Assembly: GCA_947585425.1 (NCBI GenBank) | Contig: CANPWZ010000002.1 | Location: 62,001-126,000 of the forward strand | DNA from: an uncultured Oscillospiraceae bacterium | Lineage (GTDB): Bacteria > Bacillota > Clostridia > Oscillospirales > Oscillospiraceae | Direction: 5' to 3' | Length of the DNA: 64,000 nucleotides | Part shown: positions 52,167 to 62,444 of the stretch, in pieces | Layout of the letters: the number at the start of each line of letters is the position of its first letter | How positions within the stretch are numbered: the first letter of the stretch is position 1 | Notes under the pieces: generated by a model | The model's database searches: none | What the model saw: the letters and a program-made list of their open reading frames with translations, nothing else | What the model was told of the DNA's origin: nothing | Made by a program: the position numbers and the translations under genes

Positions 52167-53168
52167 TTGTTGAGAAAGATCAGAGACACCGACTATCTGT
52201 ATATCTCCGCCCGGGTCCGGGTGCTGGAGAACAGGCTGCTCACCGCGGAGCGGATGGAGCGGATGATCGACGCCCGGGACGCGGCGGAGGCCGCCAAGGT
52301 GCTGACCGAGTGCGGCTACCCCGAGCTGGCGTCGGCCACCCCCTCCGCCCTGGAGGACCTGCTGGCCCGGGCCCAGGCCGACGTGTTCGCCGACCTGGGA
52401 GAGGCGGTAAACAATCCGGCCCTGCTGGATGTGTTCCGCTGCAAGTACGACTATCACAACGCCAAGGTGCTGGTGAAGGCCGGCGCTCTGGGGACCGAGC
52501 AGGATCGGCTCCTGCTGGGCGGCGGGCGGTACGACCCCGCTGAGCTGGCGGAGGACTGGCGCCGGGAGGACCTGTCCGCCTGTTCGGACATCTTCCAAAA
52601 GGGCGTGGCCCGGGCCCGGGAGGTGCTGGGCTCCACCGGCGACCCCCAGCAGGCCGACTTCGCCCTGGACCGGGCCTATTTCGAGGAGCTGACCGCCCTG
52701 GCGGAACAGTCCGGCAGCGTCGTTCTGGAGGGCTACGCCAAAATCGCCGTCGACGCGGCCAACCTCCGCGCCGCCGTCCGGGCCGCCCGGCTGGACAAGG
52801 GCCCCCAGTTCCTCCGGCAGGTGCTGGTCCCCGGCGGCAGCGTGGACCCGGAGGCCATCGCCGACGCCCCCGGCGGGCAGCTGGACCGGCTCTTTCAGGA
52901 TACGGCGCTCGCCCGGGCCGCCCAGGCCGGTGCGGCGCTGGCCCATCCGGGCGGCGGGCCCCTCACCGACTTCGAGCGGGAGTGCGACGACGCGGTGATG
53001 GCCTATCTTGCCCGGGCCCGCAAGGTGCCCTTCGGCGTGGAGCCGGTCATCGGCTACCTGTACGCCCGGGAGGCGGAGGCCACCGCCATCCGCATCATCC
53101 TGGCCGGACGCATGGCCGGACTGGACGGGGCCACCATCCGCCAGCGGCTCCGCCGCGGCTACTGCTGA
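52167..53168 (+). CDS. ntpC: V-type ATPase subunit C (d)
   Basis: 333-aa central-axis funnel subunit linking the rotor ring to the shaft. YLYISARVRVLENRLLTAERMERMIDA and FRCKYDYHNAKVLVKAGAL are the family blocks, followed by the repeat-like second half ending in EPVIGYLYAREAEATAIRIILAGRMAGL. The start codon is TTG, behind AAAGGGGG. Confidence 0.93.
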   Translation: MLRKIRDTDYLYISARVRVLENRLLTAERMERMIDARDAAEAAKVLTECGYPELASATPSALEDLLARAQADVFADLGEAVNNPALLDVFRCKYDYHNAKVLVKAGALGTEQDRLLLGGGRYDPAELAEDWRREDLSACSDIFQKGVARAREVLGSTGDPQQADFALDRAYFEELTALAEQSGSVVLEGYAKIAVDAANLRAAVRAARLDKGPQFLRQVLVPGGSVDPEAIADAPGGQLDRLFQDTALARAAQAGAALAHPGGGPLTDFERECDDAVMAYLARARKVPFGVEPVIGYLYAREAEATAIRIILAGRMAGLDGATIRQRLRRGYC

Positions 53169-53182
53169 GGAGGTGGGCGACA

Positions 53183-53497
53183 ATGGCCAATTACCGCATC
53201 GCCGTCATGGGCGACAAGGACAGCGTGCTGGGCTTCAAGGCCCTGGGGCTGGACGTGTTCCCCGTGGACAGCCTGGATGACGCCCGGCACACCCTCCACC
53301 GCATTGCGAAAGAGGACTACGCGGTCATCTACCTCACCGAGCAGCTGGCCGCCCAGATGGAGTCCGACGTGAACCGCTACAAGGACGCCCTCACCCCCGC
53401 GATCATTCTGATCCCCGGCAAGGAGGGCAGCCTGGGGCTGGGCATGGACAACATCAAGCGGTCCGTGGAGCGCGCCGTGGGCGCCGACATTCTGTAA
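53183..53497 (+). CDS. ntpG: V-type ATPase subunit F
   Basis: 104-aa Rossmann-like shaft regulator. YRIAVMGDKDSVLGFKALGLDVFPV and YAVIYLTEQLA are the conserved strands; IILIPGKEGSLGLGMDNIKRSVERAVGADIL closes it. The track frame starts inside ntpC. This is the gene called ntpG in E. hirae nomenclature and subunit F elsewhere. Confidence 0.93.
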   Translation: MANYRIAVMGDKDSVLGFKALGLDVFPVDSLDDARHTLHRIAKEDYAVIYLTEQLAAQMESDVNRYKDALTPAIILIPGKEGSLGLGMDNIKRSVERAVGADIL

Positions 53498-53529
53498 GAA
53501 ATCGACCTTAGAAAGAAGGTTTGGAATCT

Positions 53530-55305
53530 ATGGGTAAAGTAGTCAAGGTCTCCGGCCCCCTGGTGGTGGCCACCGGCATGGCGGACGCCAATATGTCCGA
53601 CGTGGTCCGCGTGGGCCCCGAGCGCCTCATCGGTGAGATCCTCACCATGAACGGCGACTCCGCCTCCATCCAGGTGTACGAGGAGACCTCCGGCCTGGGC
53701 CCCGGCACCGAGGTGGTCACCACCGGCTCCCCTATGAGCGTGGAGCTGGGCCCCGGCATGATCGAGAACATCTACGACGGCATCCAGCGCCCCCTGGAGG
53801 AGATCATGAAGAAGGTCCACGGCAACAACCTCCCCCGGGGCGTAGAGGTCCCCGCCATCGACCCGGAGAAGCTGTGGGAGTTCACCCCCGTGGCCAAGGC
53901 CGGCGACAGAGTCACCGGCGGCGACGTGATTGGTACCGTCCCCGAGACCCCGGTGGTGCTCCACAAGATCATGGTGCCCCCCAATCTCCACGGCACCCTC
54001 AAGAGCGTCGTCCCCGCGGGCTCCTACAATGTCAAGACCGTGGTGGCCGTCCTCACCAGGGACGACGGCTCCGACGTGGAGCTGACCATGAGCCAGCGGT
54101 GGCCCGTCCGTGTGGGCCGGCCCTACAAGCGGAAATTCCCGCCCCTGCGGCCCCTGTCCTCCGGCCAGCGCATCGTGGACACCTTCTTCCCCGTGGCCAA
54201 GGGCGGCACCGCCGCCATCCCCGGACCCTTCGGCTCCGGCAAGACGGTCATGCAGCACGCCCTGGCCAAGTGGTCCGACGTGGACATCGTGGTCTACATC
54301 GGCTGCGGCGAGCGGGGCAATGAGATGACCGACGTGCTGCGGGAGTTCCCCGAGCTGATCGACCCCCGCACCGGCGAGACCCTGATGAAGCGCACCGTGC
54401 TCATCGCCAACACCTCCGATATGCCCGTGGCCGCCCGCGAGGCGTCCATCTACACCGGCATCACCATCGCCGAGTACTTCCGGGACATGGGCTATGACGT
54501 GGCCGTCATCGCCGACTCCACCTCCCGCTGGGCCGAGGCCCTCCGCGAGATGTCCGGCCGCCTGGAGGAGATGCCCGGCGAGGAGGGCTACCCCGCCTAC
54601 CTGGCCTCCCGTCTGGCCCAGTTCTACGAGCGGGCGGGCGCCGTGTCCTGCCTGGGCAGCGACGAGCGCTCCGGCTCCCTCACCGCCGTGGGCGCCGTGT
54701 CCCCTCCCGGCGGCGACCTGTCCGAGCCCGTGTCCCAGGGCACCATGCGCATCGTCAAGGTGTTCTGGGCCCTGGACGCCTCCCTGGCCTATAAGCGCCA
54801 CTTCCCGGCCATCAACTGGCTGAACTCCTACTCCCTGTACCTGGACTCCCTGAAGCCCTGGTTCGACGAGAACCTGGGCCGGGACTTCCTGAAGAACCGG
54901 GAGCAGGCCATGGGGCTGCTCCAGAGCGAGGCCAGCCTCAACGAGATCGTCCAGCTCGTCGGCAAGGACTCCTTGAGCCCCAACGACCAGCTCACCCTGG
55001 AGTCCGCCCGGATGGTCCGGGAGGACTTCCTCCAGCAGAACTCCTTTGTGGACATCGACTCCTTCTCCAGCTATGACCGGCAGGAGAAGCTGCTGTCCAT
55101 GATCCTGAGCTACGACAGGCTGTGCCGGGAGGCCATCGACAAGGGGGCCCCCGCCGCCAGGCTGTTCGAGATCCCCTGCCGGGAGCGCATCGGCCGGGCC
55201 AAGTCCGTCCCCGCCGAGGAGTACTCCCAGGTGTACGCCGACATCGCGGCCGACATGGAGCGGGAGATCGACGAGGTCGTCAGAAAGGCAGGTGAGGAGC
55301 TGTGA
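53530..55305 (+). CDS. ntpA: V-type ATPase catalytic subunit A
   Basis: 591-aa catalytic subunit. P-loop GPFGSGKTV begins at G232, and [19 protein letters not shown] holds the catalytic glutamate. [27 protein letters not shown] is the family signature. The non-homologous insertion typical of A subunits lies before the P-loop. ATG 53530 is preferred over the TTG at 53521. Confidence 0.98.
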   Translation: MGKVVKVSGPLVVATGMADANMSDVVRVGPERLIGEILTMNGDSASIQVYEETSGLGPGTEVVTTGSPMSVELGPGMIENIYDGIQRPLEEIMKKVHGNNLPRGVEVPAIDPEKLWEFTPVAKAGDRVTGGDVIGTVPETPVVLHKIMVPPNLHGTLKSVVPAGSYNVKTVVAVLTRDDGSDVELTMSQRWPVRVGRPYKRKFPPLRPLSSGQRIVDTFFPVAKGGTAAIPGPFGSGKTVMQHALAKWSDVDIVVYIGCGERGNEMTDVLREFPELIDPRTGETLMKRTVLIANTSDMPVAAREASIYTGITIAEYFRDMGYDVAVIADSTSRWAEALREMSGRLEEMPGEEGYPAYLASRLAQFYERAGAVSCLGSDERSGSLTAVGAVSPPGGDLSEPVSQGTMRIVKVFWALDASLAYKRHFPAINWLNSYSLYLDSLKPWFDENLGRDFLKNREQAMGLLQSEASLNEIVQLVGKDSLSPNDQLTLESARMVREDFLQQNSFVDIDSFSSYDRQEKLLSMILSYDRLCREAIDKGAPAARLFEIPCRERIGRAKSVPAEEYSQVYADIAADMEREIDEVVRKAGEEL

Positions 55306-56684
55306 TCCGAGAGTATAAGACCATCCAGGAGATCGTCTCCCCGCTGATGATGGTCAAGATGGTGGAGAACGTCACCTACGACGAGCTGGTGGAGGTGGAG
55401 CTGCCCGACGGCGGCATCCGCCGGGGCAAGGTGCTGGAGGTCAACGGCGACACCGCCGTGGTCCAGCTGTTCGAGTCCGCCGCCGGCATCAACCTGGCCG
55501 AGTCCAAGGTGCGTTTCCTGGGCCATCCCCTCCAGCTGGGCGTGTCCGGCGATATGCTTGGCCGGGTGTTCAACGGCATGGGCGTGCCCATCGACGGCGG
55601 CCCCGACATCCTGGCCGAGGAGTACCGGGACATCAACGGTCTGCCCATGAACCCCGCCGCCCGGGACTACCCCAACGAGTTCATCCAGACCGGCGTTTCC
55701 ACCATCGACGGGCTGAACACCCTGGTCCGCGGACAGAAGCTGCCCATCTTCTCCGGCTCCGGCCTGCCCCACGCCAACCTGGCCGCCCAGATCGCCCGCC
55801 AGGCCAAGGTGCTGGGGGATGACGCCGGCAACTTCGCCGTGGTGTTCGCCGCCATCGGCATCACCTTCGAGGAGTCCGAGTTCTTCGTCCAGGAGTTCCG
55901 GCGTACCGGCGCCATCGACCGCACGGTGCTGTTCACCAACCTGGCCAACGACCCCGCCGTGGAGCGCATCTCCACCCCCCGCATGGCCCTCACCGCCGCC
56001 GAGTATCTGGCCTTCGAGAAGGGCATGCACGTGCTGGTCATCCTGACCGACATCACCAACTACGCCGAGGCGCTGCGCGAGGTCTCCGCCGCCAAGAAGG
56101 AGGTTCCCGGACGGCGGGGCTTCCCCGGCTACCTGTACACCGACCTTGCCACCATGTACGAGCGGGCCGGCCGCCAGTTGGGAAAGCCCGGCTCCATCAC
56201 CATGATCCCCATCCTCACCATGCCCGAGGACGACAAGACCCACCCCATCCCCGACCTGACCGGCTATATCACCGAGGGGCAGATCATCCTCTCCCGGGCC
56301 CTGTACCGGCAGGGGATCAATCCCCCGGTGGACGTGCTGCCCTCCCTGTCCCGCCTGAAGGACAAGGGCATCGGCGTGGGCAAGACCCGGGAGGACCACG
56401 CCAGCACCATGAACCAGCTGTTCGCCGCCTATTCCACCGGCAAGGACAACAAGGAGCTCATGTCCATCCTGGGCGAGGCCGCCCTCACCCCCACCGACCT
56501 GCTGTACGCCAAGTTCGCCGACGAGTTCGAGCGGCGGTACGTCAACCAGGGCTACGAGGAGAATCGGTCCATCGAGGAGACCCTGGACCTGGGCTGGGAG
56601 CTGCTGTCCATCCTGCCGAAGTCCGAGCTGAAGCGCATCAAGCCCGAGCTGATCGAGAAGTATTGGCCCAAAAAGGAGGGCTAA
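55302..56684 (+). CDS. ntpB: V-type ATPase regulatory subunit B
   Basis: 460-aa non-catalytic partner of subunit A. It has no intact P-loop ([16 protein letters not shown]), with the B-type signature [22 protein letters not shown]. The start is GTG, overlapping the ntpA stop by 4 bases. Confidence 0.97.
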   Translation: MIREYKTIQEIVSPLMMVKMVENVTYDELVEVELPDGGIRRGKVLEVNGDTAVVQLFESAAGINLAESKVRFLGHPLQLGVSGDMLGRVFNGMGVPIDGGPDILAEEYRDINGLPMNPAARDYPNEFIQTGVSTIDGLNTLVRGQKLPIFSGSGLPHANLAAQIARQAKVLGDDAGNFAVVFAAIGITFEESEFFVQEFRRTGAIDRTVLFTNLANDPAVERISTPRMALTAAEYLAFEKGMHVLVILTDITNYAEALREVSAAKKEVPGRRGFPGYLYTDLATMYERAGRQLGKPGSITMIPILTMPEDDKTHPIPDLTGYITEGQIILSRALYRQGINPPVDVLPSLSRLKDKGIGVGKTREDHASTMNQLFAAYSTGKDNKELMSILGEAALTPTDLLYAKFADEFERRYVNQGYEENRSIEETLDLGWELLSILPKSELKRIKPELIEKYWPKKEG

Positions 56685-56687
56685 ACA

Positions 56688-57377
56688 ATGGCTGCAACCG
56701 TTGTGAATCCCACCCGGATGGAGCTCACCCGGCTCAAGGGCAAGCTGCGCACCGCCCAGCGGGGCCATAAGCTGCTGAAAGACAAGCGGGACGAGCTGAT
56801 GAAGCAGTTTCTGGACACCGTCCGGGAGCTGCGCGCCCTCCGGGCCCAGGTGGAACAGGAGCTGATGAAGGTCCACGGCTCCTTCACCGTGGCCTCCGCC
56901 CTCATGAGCGGCCCCGCTATGGAGCAGGCCCTGATGTACCCCAAGCAGTCGGTGGAGCTGTCCATGACCTTCCGCAACGTGATGAGCGTCAACGTGCCGG
57001 AGTACCACTACAAGACCCGCACCGACGACGCCGGCGACATCTTCCCCTACGGCTTCGCCGCCACCTCCGGCGAGCTGGACGCCGCCGTTGCCGCCCTGGG
57101 CGAGGCGTTCCAGTCCATGCTCAAGTTGGCCGAGACGGAAAAGACCATGCAGCTCATGGCGGAGGAGATCGAAAAGACCCGCCGCCGGGTCAACGCCCTG
57201 GAGTACGTGGTCATTCCCGACACTGAGGAGTCCATCCGCTATATCACCATGAAGCTGGACGAGAACGACCGCGCCACCACCACCCGGCTCATGAAGGTGA
57301 AGGACATGATCCTGAAGGAGTCCTTGGAGGAAAAGCGGGCCGCCACCGCCAAGGCCGTGGAGGAGTTCGGCGGGTAA
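56688..57377 (+). CDS. ntpD: V-type ATPase subunit D
   Basis: 229-aa central shaft subunit, two long antiparallel helices. VNPTRMELTRLKGKLRTAQRGHKLLKDKRDELMKQF and RRRVNALEYVVIPDTEESIRYITMKLDENDRATTTRLMKVKDM are the family halves. Last gene of the operon. Confidence 0.97.
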   Translation: MAATVVNPTRMELTRLKGKLRTAQRGHKLLKDKRDELMKQFLDTVRELRALRAQVEQELMKVHGSFTVASALMSGPAMEQALMYPKQSVELSMTFRNVMSVNVPEYHYKTRTDDAGDIFPYGFAATSGELDAAVAALGEAFQSMLKLAETEKTMQLMAEEIEKTRRRVNALEYVVIPDTEESIRYITMKLDENDRATTTRLMKVKDMILKESLEEKRAATAKAVEEFGG

Positions 57378-57404
57378 GACCGTTCTCAAATGACCAAAAC
57401 ACGC

Positions 57405-57430
57405 GGAGCCCCGCCGGACGGCGGGGCTCC
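57405..57430. terminator. Terminator of the V-ATPase operon
   Basis: GGAGCCCCGCC-GGAC-GGCGGGGCTCC, 11-bp stem, shared with the convergent ferritin-like gene. Confidence 0.8.
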
Positions 57431-57435
57431 TTCCT

Positions 57436-58167
57436 CTACATCATGTGGTCCTCTTCCAGCAATGTACGCAGCTGCCGGCTCCGCTCACGGGCTCCCTCGG
57501 ACAGCTCCCGGTAGAGCTCCAGCTGGTCCGGGTCGTCCCAGTCGTCGGCGGAGATGCGGTAGTCCATCTCCCGCCGCTGCTCCGCCTGGTGCCGCCCCCG
57601 CAGCGCCCCCCAGTAGGAGGGAAGGGCGGGGGTGGTCAGCAGCTCGCTGGGCCAGTAGCGCACGCCGGTGAGCAGAAAGTACGCCGCCGCCAGCTTCCGG
57701 GCGGCCTTGTGTTCGTCCCCGGCCAGAGCGTTGAGGACGCGGGCGTCCATCCCCCGGGCCCGTTTCGCCAGGTGCCGGTAGAACTGCCAGCCCTCCAGGG
57801 CCTCCATCACCTGCCGGCGCATCCGCGCGGTGCGGTCGGGCTGTTCCCGGGGGGCCTCCCATAACCGGGGCAGGTCGTTCCCCCGGTCCGGCCCGTTTTC
57901 CGCCGGAAGGGGGCCGGCGTCCTCCCCCGCGCCCGCCGCCGGCTCCGGGGCGGCGCCCTCCGTCTGCCCGTTCGTCTGCTCGGACGGCGCCTCCGCCTGA
58001 TTTTGCCGGGCCAGCTCCTCCAGACAGGCGCAGGGCAGGTCCCCTTCCAGATCGGAGGGGAGGGCCTCCACCGGGCAGTTCTCCATCTCCCGTTCGCCCA
58101 TCACCCGCTGCCACACCCGGCGAAAGACCTCCTGGTCCTTCACCGCGCACGGAATGATCTCTTCCAT
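57436..58167 (-). CDS. Ferritin-like/rubrerythrin-fold protein
   Basis: 243-aa protein. The N-terminal part holds VFRRVWQRVMG, common in a Clostridia ferritin-like group, and an acidic low-complexity stretch (about 65-105). The C-terminal half has helices EALEGWQFYRHLAKRARG and LNALAGDEHKAARKLAAAYFLLTG that carry the E...DEH pattern of ferritin-like folds, then a tail of Glu/Arg-rich helices. Metal binding is likely but unproven, as not all ligands are visible. ATG 58167 follows AAAGGAGG. Function unknown. Confidence 0.6.
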   Translation of the reverse strand: MEEIIPCAVKDQEVFRRVWQRVMGEREMENCPVEALPSDLEGDLPCACLEELARQNQAEAPSEQTNGQTEGAAPEPAAGAGEDAGPLPAENGPDRGNDLPRLWEAPREQPDRTARMRRQVMEALEGWQFYRHLAKRARGMDARVLNALAGDEHKAARKLAAAYFLLTGVRYWPSELLTTPALPSYWGALRGRHQAEQRREMDYRISADDWDDPDQLELYRELSEGARERSRQLRTLLEEDHMM

Positions 58168-58229
58168 GGTCACACCTCCTTTGCCCCACATTCTATGAGG
58201 AAGGGAGGCGATTTGCGCCAAAACGGGAA

Positions 58230-58251
58230 AAGCGCCCCGTCAGGGGCGCTT
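58230..58251 (-). terminator. Terminator of the HAD hydrolase gene
   Basis: AAGCGCCCC-GTCA-GGGGCGCTT, just past the minus-strand stop, followed by TT on that strand. Confidence 0.75.
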
Positions 58252-58255
58252 CCTC

Positions 58256-58885
58256 TCAGCGCAGCAGCTCCTCCAGGGAGCGGACGTATTTGGTGCAGAC
58301 GGCCTTCAGCTCCTCCTGGCGGCCCTCATAGTAGCGGTCCCAGACCCCCACGGCGGCCATGCCGGCGCGGACGGCGGCGGCGCAGTTGTCCGGGCTGTCG
58401 TCGATGAGGACGCAGCCCTCCGGGGGGACGCCCAGCGCCTCCGCCAGGCGGGCGAAGCACCGGGGGTCGTGCTTGTCCAGCCCCAGCTCCTCCGCGTACA
58501 CGATATGGGAGAAGTGCCCGGCGAGGCCGAACCGCTCCAGGGCCATCCGGCAGAGGGCGGGCCGGCAGGCGGTGAACAGGGCCAGCTCTTTCCCCTCCGC
58601 CCTGCATTGGGCCAGGTAGGCCGCCGCCCCCGGCTTGAGGGGGGCGGTGTCCCGGTAGATGTGGGCGGCCAGCTCCTCCCACTCCGCCATGATGGCGGCG
58701 GGGCTGTCGGGCAGGTGGTAGTATTCCTTTGTGAAGTCCGCCGCCACGGGGAAGATGGACTTTGCCACCGCCCGCTGGTACTCGGCGGTCATGACCAGCC
58801 CCCGGCGGCCCAGAAACTGCACGTCCACCTCGATCCACAGATCGTTGGTGTCGGTGATGGTGCCGTCCAGGTCGAAGATGTACAT
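58256..58885 (-). CDS. HAD-superfamily hydrolase
   Basis: 209-aa phosphatase of the HAD family, subfamily IA. Motif I DLDGTITDTND (residues 5-15; nucleophile first Asp), motif II LALFTACR with Thr, motif III region with a Lys (GLDKHDPRCF), and motif IV VLIDDSPDN. A four-helix cap lies between I and II. Resembles phosphoglycolate phosphatase or beta-phosphoglucomutase relatives; substrate not set. ATG 58885 follows GAGGTGATCCCC. Confidence 0.88.
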   Translation of the reverse strand: MYIFDLDGTITDTNDLWIEVDVQFLGRRGLVMTAEYQRAVAKSIFPVAADFTKEYYHLPDSPAAIMAEWEELAAHIYRDTAPLKPGAAAYLAQCRAEGKELALFTACRPALCRMALERFGLAGHFSHIVYAEELGLDKHDPRCFARLAEALGVPPEGCVLIDDSPDNCAAAVRAGMAAVGVWDRYYEGRQEELKAVCTKYVRSLEELLR

Positions 58886-58945
58886 GGGGATCACCTCGAT
58901 TGGGTCCAGCATATCAGCCCCCGCCGCCGATTGCAAGCCCCAATA

Positions 58946-58974
58946 TTGACTTGCGCCGCCTGAGACGGTAAAAT
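58946..58974 (+). promoter_or_regulatory. Promoter of comEC
   Basis: TTGACT, 17 bp, TAAAAT, in the divergent region with the HAD gene; start near 58981. Confidence 0.65.
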
Positions 58975-59010
58975 AGACCATACCCAAAAAGAGAGAAGGC
59001 GGGTGGGTCG

Positions 59011-61380
59011 ATGCGCAGACTGGCGTGGTTTTCCGGCGGCTTCGGGCTGGCCTGCCTGCTGGCGGTATACGGCTTCGGCGGGCCGCCCGCCGCCCTGGCG
59101 TCCGCCGCCCTGCTCATCCTCCTGCTGGCCGTCTGGCAGATCGCCCGCCCCAAAACGGGGGAGGAGCGGACGGCCTCCCGCCGCCCCGCCAGACCGTTTT
59201 CCCGGCCCTGGCTGTGGCGGGTCTCCCGGCGGGGGACGGCCCTGTGCCTGGGCGGACTGCTGGCCTTGGGCTGGTGCGCCGCCTACACCGCCGTGTTTTA
59301 CACGCCCTCCCAGGCCTATGTGGGGGAGGAGACGCCCCTGTCCGGCACGGTGACCTCCTATCCCAAAGCGACTTCCATCGGCGGCTGGTCCGTGACGGTC
59401 TCTCTGGACGGCGGCCTCGCCGCCCCCGACGCGCTGCTCTACGGCTCGGAGGACTGGGGCGGATTGACGCCCGGCGACCGGGTCTCCTGCACGGCCCGGG
59501 TGACCCCCGCCACCCGCCTCCGGGGGGATGACACCACATACTACACCGCCAAAGGGGTCTATCTGCTGGCCTACTGCGACGACCCGCCGGCGGTGGAGAA
59601 GGCATCCTCGGTCCCCATTCGGTGCTGGCCCGCGGTGTGCGCCCAGAAGCTGCGGGAGGGCATCGCCGCCGCCTTTGACGGCGTGGCCGCCCCTCTGGTG
59701 ACCGCCGTGGTGCTGGGGGACCGCTCCGGCCTGTCCGACCAGCTGTACTCCGCCCTCAGCCGGGCGGGGCTCATGCACGCCTCGGCGGTGTCCGGCCTGC
59801 ACATCTCCTTTCTGGTGGCGGCGGCCCTGTTCCTGTTCCGGGGGAGGAAAAAGGCCGCCGTGGCCGTGATCCCCTTTCTGCTGTTCTACGCGCTGATGGC
59901 GGGCGGGTCCCCGTCGGCCCTGCGGGCGGTCATCATGCAGGCGGCCCTGCTGGCCGCACCCTTCGCCAGGAGCGAGAGCGACCCGCCCTGCGCCCTGGCC
60001 CTGGCGCTGATGCTGCTGCTCCTTCAGAACCCTTACGCCGCCGCCAGCGTTAGCCTGCAGATGTCCTTCGCCTCGGTGGCGGGCATCCTGCTGGCCACCG
60101 GGCCGATCTATCGGTATCTGGAGAAGCTGCCCAGAGGCCTCATGGCCTCCCACGCCTCCGGGCCCCGGGCGCTCCTCTGGCGGGGCTGGAAGGCGGCGGC
60201 GGCCGGCGTATCCGCCTCCCTGGGGGCCATGCTGTTCACCGCGCCCCTCACCGCCCTGTACTTCGGGCAGATCCCGCTGCTGTCCCCCTTCGCCAACATC
60301 CTGACCCTGTGGGCGCTGACCCTGCTGATGGTATCCGGCCTGGCCATTGGCACGCTGGCCATCTTCCTCCCGGCTGTTGCCGCCGTTCCGGGCGCGCTGT
60401 TCGGCCTGCTCGCCCACTACGCCCGCTGGATGGCCCTGCTGCTGGGGAGGCTGCCTTTCGCCTCCCTCAGCGCCGGGGACCCCTACTGCCTGATCTGGCT
60501 GATCGCCGTGTACGCGGTGCTGCTGGTGGGCCTGCTGTCCAGGAAGCGGCCCCGTCCGACGGTGGCCGTGGTCTCCCTGGTGTTCCTGCTGTGCGCCTCG
60601 GTGGGCCTCGGCGCCCTCTCCGTCTCCACCGCCGATCTGACGGTCACCGCCCTGGACGTGGGGCAGGGGGCCTCCACCGCCCTGATCTCCGGGCATCAGG
60701 TCGCCCTGGTGGACTGCGGCGGGAACGGCTCCGCCTCCGCCGGGGACACCGCCGCCGACTATTTCGCCTCGGTGGGCCGCACCCGGCTGGACCTGCTGGC
60801 CCTCACCCACCTGGACGACGACCACTTCAACGGCGTGGCGCAGCTCTTCTACCGCATGGATGTGGACACGGTGGCCGTCCCCGACCCGGAGGGGCTGGAC
60901 CCGGATAAGCTGGCCCTGCTGCTGGCTTTGGCGGCGGAGGAAAACGCCGCGGTGGTCTATGTGGACGAGATCACTGACGTTCCGTTTGGGAATGCCGGCC
61001 TCACCCTGTTCCCGCCCCTGGGCGGGGGCGCCTCCAACGAGTCCGGCCAGTTTGTCCTCTGCTCCGCCGGCCAGTTCGACGCCCTCATCACCGGGGACGC
61101 CGATTCCTTTGTGGAGAAGATGCTGGTGAAATACTACGACGTTCCCGACATCGAGCTGCTGATGGTGGGACACCACGGCTCCAACGGTTCCACCTGCGAG
61201 GAATTTTTGCGTGCCGTCCGCCCGGAGCTGGCCGTCATCTCGGTGGGCTACAACTCCTACGGCCACCCCCGGCAGGAGGTGCTGGACCGGCTGGAGGCGC
61301 TGGGCTCCCGGGTCCACCGCACCGATGAGGAGGGGGCCGTCACCGTGTCCGTCCGGGGAGAGAATGTCGTCATCTACTGA
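59011..61380 (+). CDS. comEC: ComEC/Rec2 DNA uptake channel
   Basis: 789-aa channel moving single-stranded DNA into the cell during transformation. N-terminal membrane helices and an OB-like external part (about 90-210) precede the competence core (HASAVSGLHISFLVA), with a membrane domain to about 520. A C-terminal metallo-beta-lactamase domain follows: LDVGQGASTALI, LTHLDDDHFNGV and HHGSNGST. No comEA lies beside it, and no com regulators are in the window, so competence itself is not proved. Confidence 0.93.
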   Translation: MRRLAWFSGGFGLACLLAVYGFGGPPAALASAALLILLLAVWQIARPKTGEERTASRRPARPFSRPWLWRVSRRGTALCLGGLLALGWCAAYTAVFYTPSQAYVGEETPLSGTVTSYPKATSIGGWSVTVSLDGGLAAPDALLYGSEDWGGLTPGDRVSCTARVTPATRLRGDDTTYYTAKGVYLLAYCDDPPAVEKASSVPIRCWPAVCAQKLREGIAAAFDGVAAPLVTAVVLGDRSGLSDQLYSALSRAGLMHASAVSGLHISFLVAAALFLFRGRKKAAVAVIPFLLFYALMAGGSPSALRAVIMQAALLAAPFARSESDPPCALALALMLLLLQNPYAAASVSLQMSFASVAGILLATGPIYRYLEKLPRGLMASHASGPRALLWRGWKAAAAGVSASLGAMLFTAPLTALYFGQIPLLSPFANILTLWALTLLMVSGLAIGTLAIFLPAVAAVPGALFGLLAHYARWMALLLGRLPFASLSAGDPYCLIWLIAVYAVLLVGLLSRKRPRPTVAVVSLVFLLCASVGLGALSVSTADLTVTALDVGQGASTALISGHQVALVDCGGNGSASAGDTAADYFASVGRTRLDLLALTHLDDDHFNGVAQLFYRMDVDTVAVPDPEGLDPDKLALLLALAAEENAAVVYVDEITDVPFGNAGLTLFPPLGGGASNESGQFVLCSAGQFDALITGDADSFVEKMLVKYYDVPDIELLMVGHHGSNGSTCEEFLRAVRPELAVISVGYNSYGHPRQEVLDRLEALGSRVHRTDEEGAVTVSVRGENVVIY

Positions 61381-61397
61381 GAAAGGGGAGAGGCCCC

Positions 61398-62444
61398 ATG
61401 CCGCCCAAGCCAAAAACAGACAACTCCGCCATGCAGGCCCTGAAGCGGGACCTGCGCCAGGGCGCGCCCAAAAACCTCTATGTGTTCCACGGGGAGGAGG
61501 CGTACCTCCGGGAGTTCTACCTGGGCGAGCTGCGGAAGGCCGTCCTCCCGGCGGGGCTGGAGGACTTCAACCACCACACGGCGGAGGGAAAGGACTGTTC
61601 GGTGGAGTGGCTGGAGCAGGCGGTGGACTACCTCCCCATGATGAGCGAGCGCACCCTGGTGGAGGTCACCGACTTCGACCTGTTTTCCTCCAAGGACCAG
61701 CAGGAGCGGCTGGCCAAACTGCTGGCCGATCTGCCCGACTACTGCTGCGTGGTGTTCGTGTACGACCTGATCCCCTACAAGGCCGACGGCCGCTCCAAAC
61801 TGGCCGCCCTTCTGAAGGAGAAACAGGCGGTGGTGGAGTTCCAGCGGCAGGAGCAGGGGGACCTCACCGACTGGATCGTCCGTCGGTTCAAGGCCGCGGG
61901 CCACACTATCGACACCGGGGACGCCCGGTATCTCGTCTTCCTCTGCGGGGATCTGATGAACAACCTGGCCGCCGAGATCGGCAAGATCGCCGCCTACGCG
62001 GAGCACCAGCGGGTGACCCGGGAGGACATCGACGCGGTGGCCATCCCGGTGATCGAGGCGGTGGTGTTCCAGATGACCGACGCCATGGCCCGCAAGGACT
62101 TCGACAAGGCCGCCTCGGTGCTGGCCGACCTGCTCCACTCCCAGGAGGCCCCGGTGATGGTGCTGTCCGTCATGGGCAAGTACTTCCGGCAGCTCTACAC
62201 CGCCCGGCTGGGGCTGGAGCGGAACATGAGCCGGGAGGAATTCATGGCCCTGTGGGGGATGAAGAACGCCTATCCCGCCGACAAGATCATGGACGCCGCC
62301 CGGCGGTTCTCCCTGCCCTGGTGCCGGTACGCGGTGCGCCGCTGCGCCGAGACCGACCTGGTGCTGAAAACCAACTACGGCCGGGAGGGGGACATCCTCA
62401 CCGCCCTGCTGGTGGAGCTGGCCTCCGGCCGGCGGGCGGCGTGA
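61398..62444 (+). CDS. holA: DNA polymerase III delta subunit
   Basis: 348-aa clamp-loader subunit. KNLYVFHGEEAYLREFYLGELRKAV is the opening strand-helix, with an AAA-like fold (no P-loop), LFSSKDQQERLAKLLADLP and the C-terminal collar domain AYPADKIMDAARRFSLPWCRYAVRRCAETDLVLKTNYGREGDILTALLVELA. Located 17 bases after comEC, the usual pairing in Bacillota. Confidence 0.95.
   Translation: MPPKPKTDNSAMQALKRDLRQGAPKNLYVFHGEEAYLREFYLGELRKAVLPAGLEDFNHHTAEGKDCSVEWLEQAVDYLPMMSERTLVEVTDFDLFSSKDQQERLAKLLADLPDYCCVVFVYDLIPYKADGRSKLAALLKEKQAVVEFQRQEQGDLTDWIVRRFKAAGHTIDTGDARYLVFLCGDLMNNLAAEIGKIAAYAEHQRVTREDIDAVAIPVIEAVVFQMTDAMARKDFDKAASVLADLLHSQEAPVMVLSVMGKYFRQLYTARLGLERNMSREEFMALWGMKNAYPADKIMDAARRFSLPWCRYAVRRCAETDLVLKTNYGREGDILTALLVELASGRRAA

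Noticed and set aside
55110-57389. 759-aa minus-strand frame across V-ATPase genes
   Set aside because: Covers A, B and D genes in antisense; composition and lack of motifs mark it as a shadow.
58891-61413. 840-aa minus-strand frame opposite comEC
   Set aside because: Shadow of a membrane protein gene, with Gly/Gln/His-rich low-information sequence.
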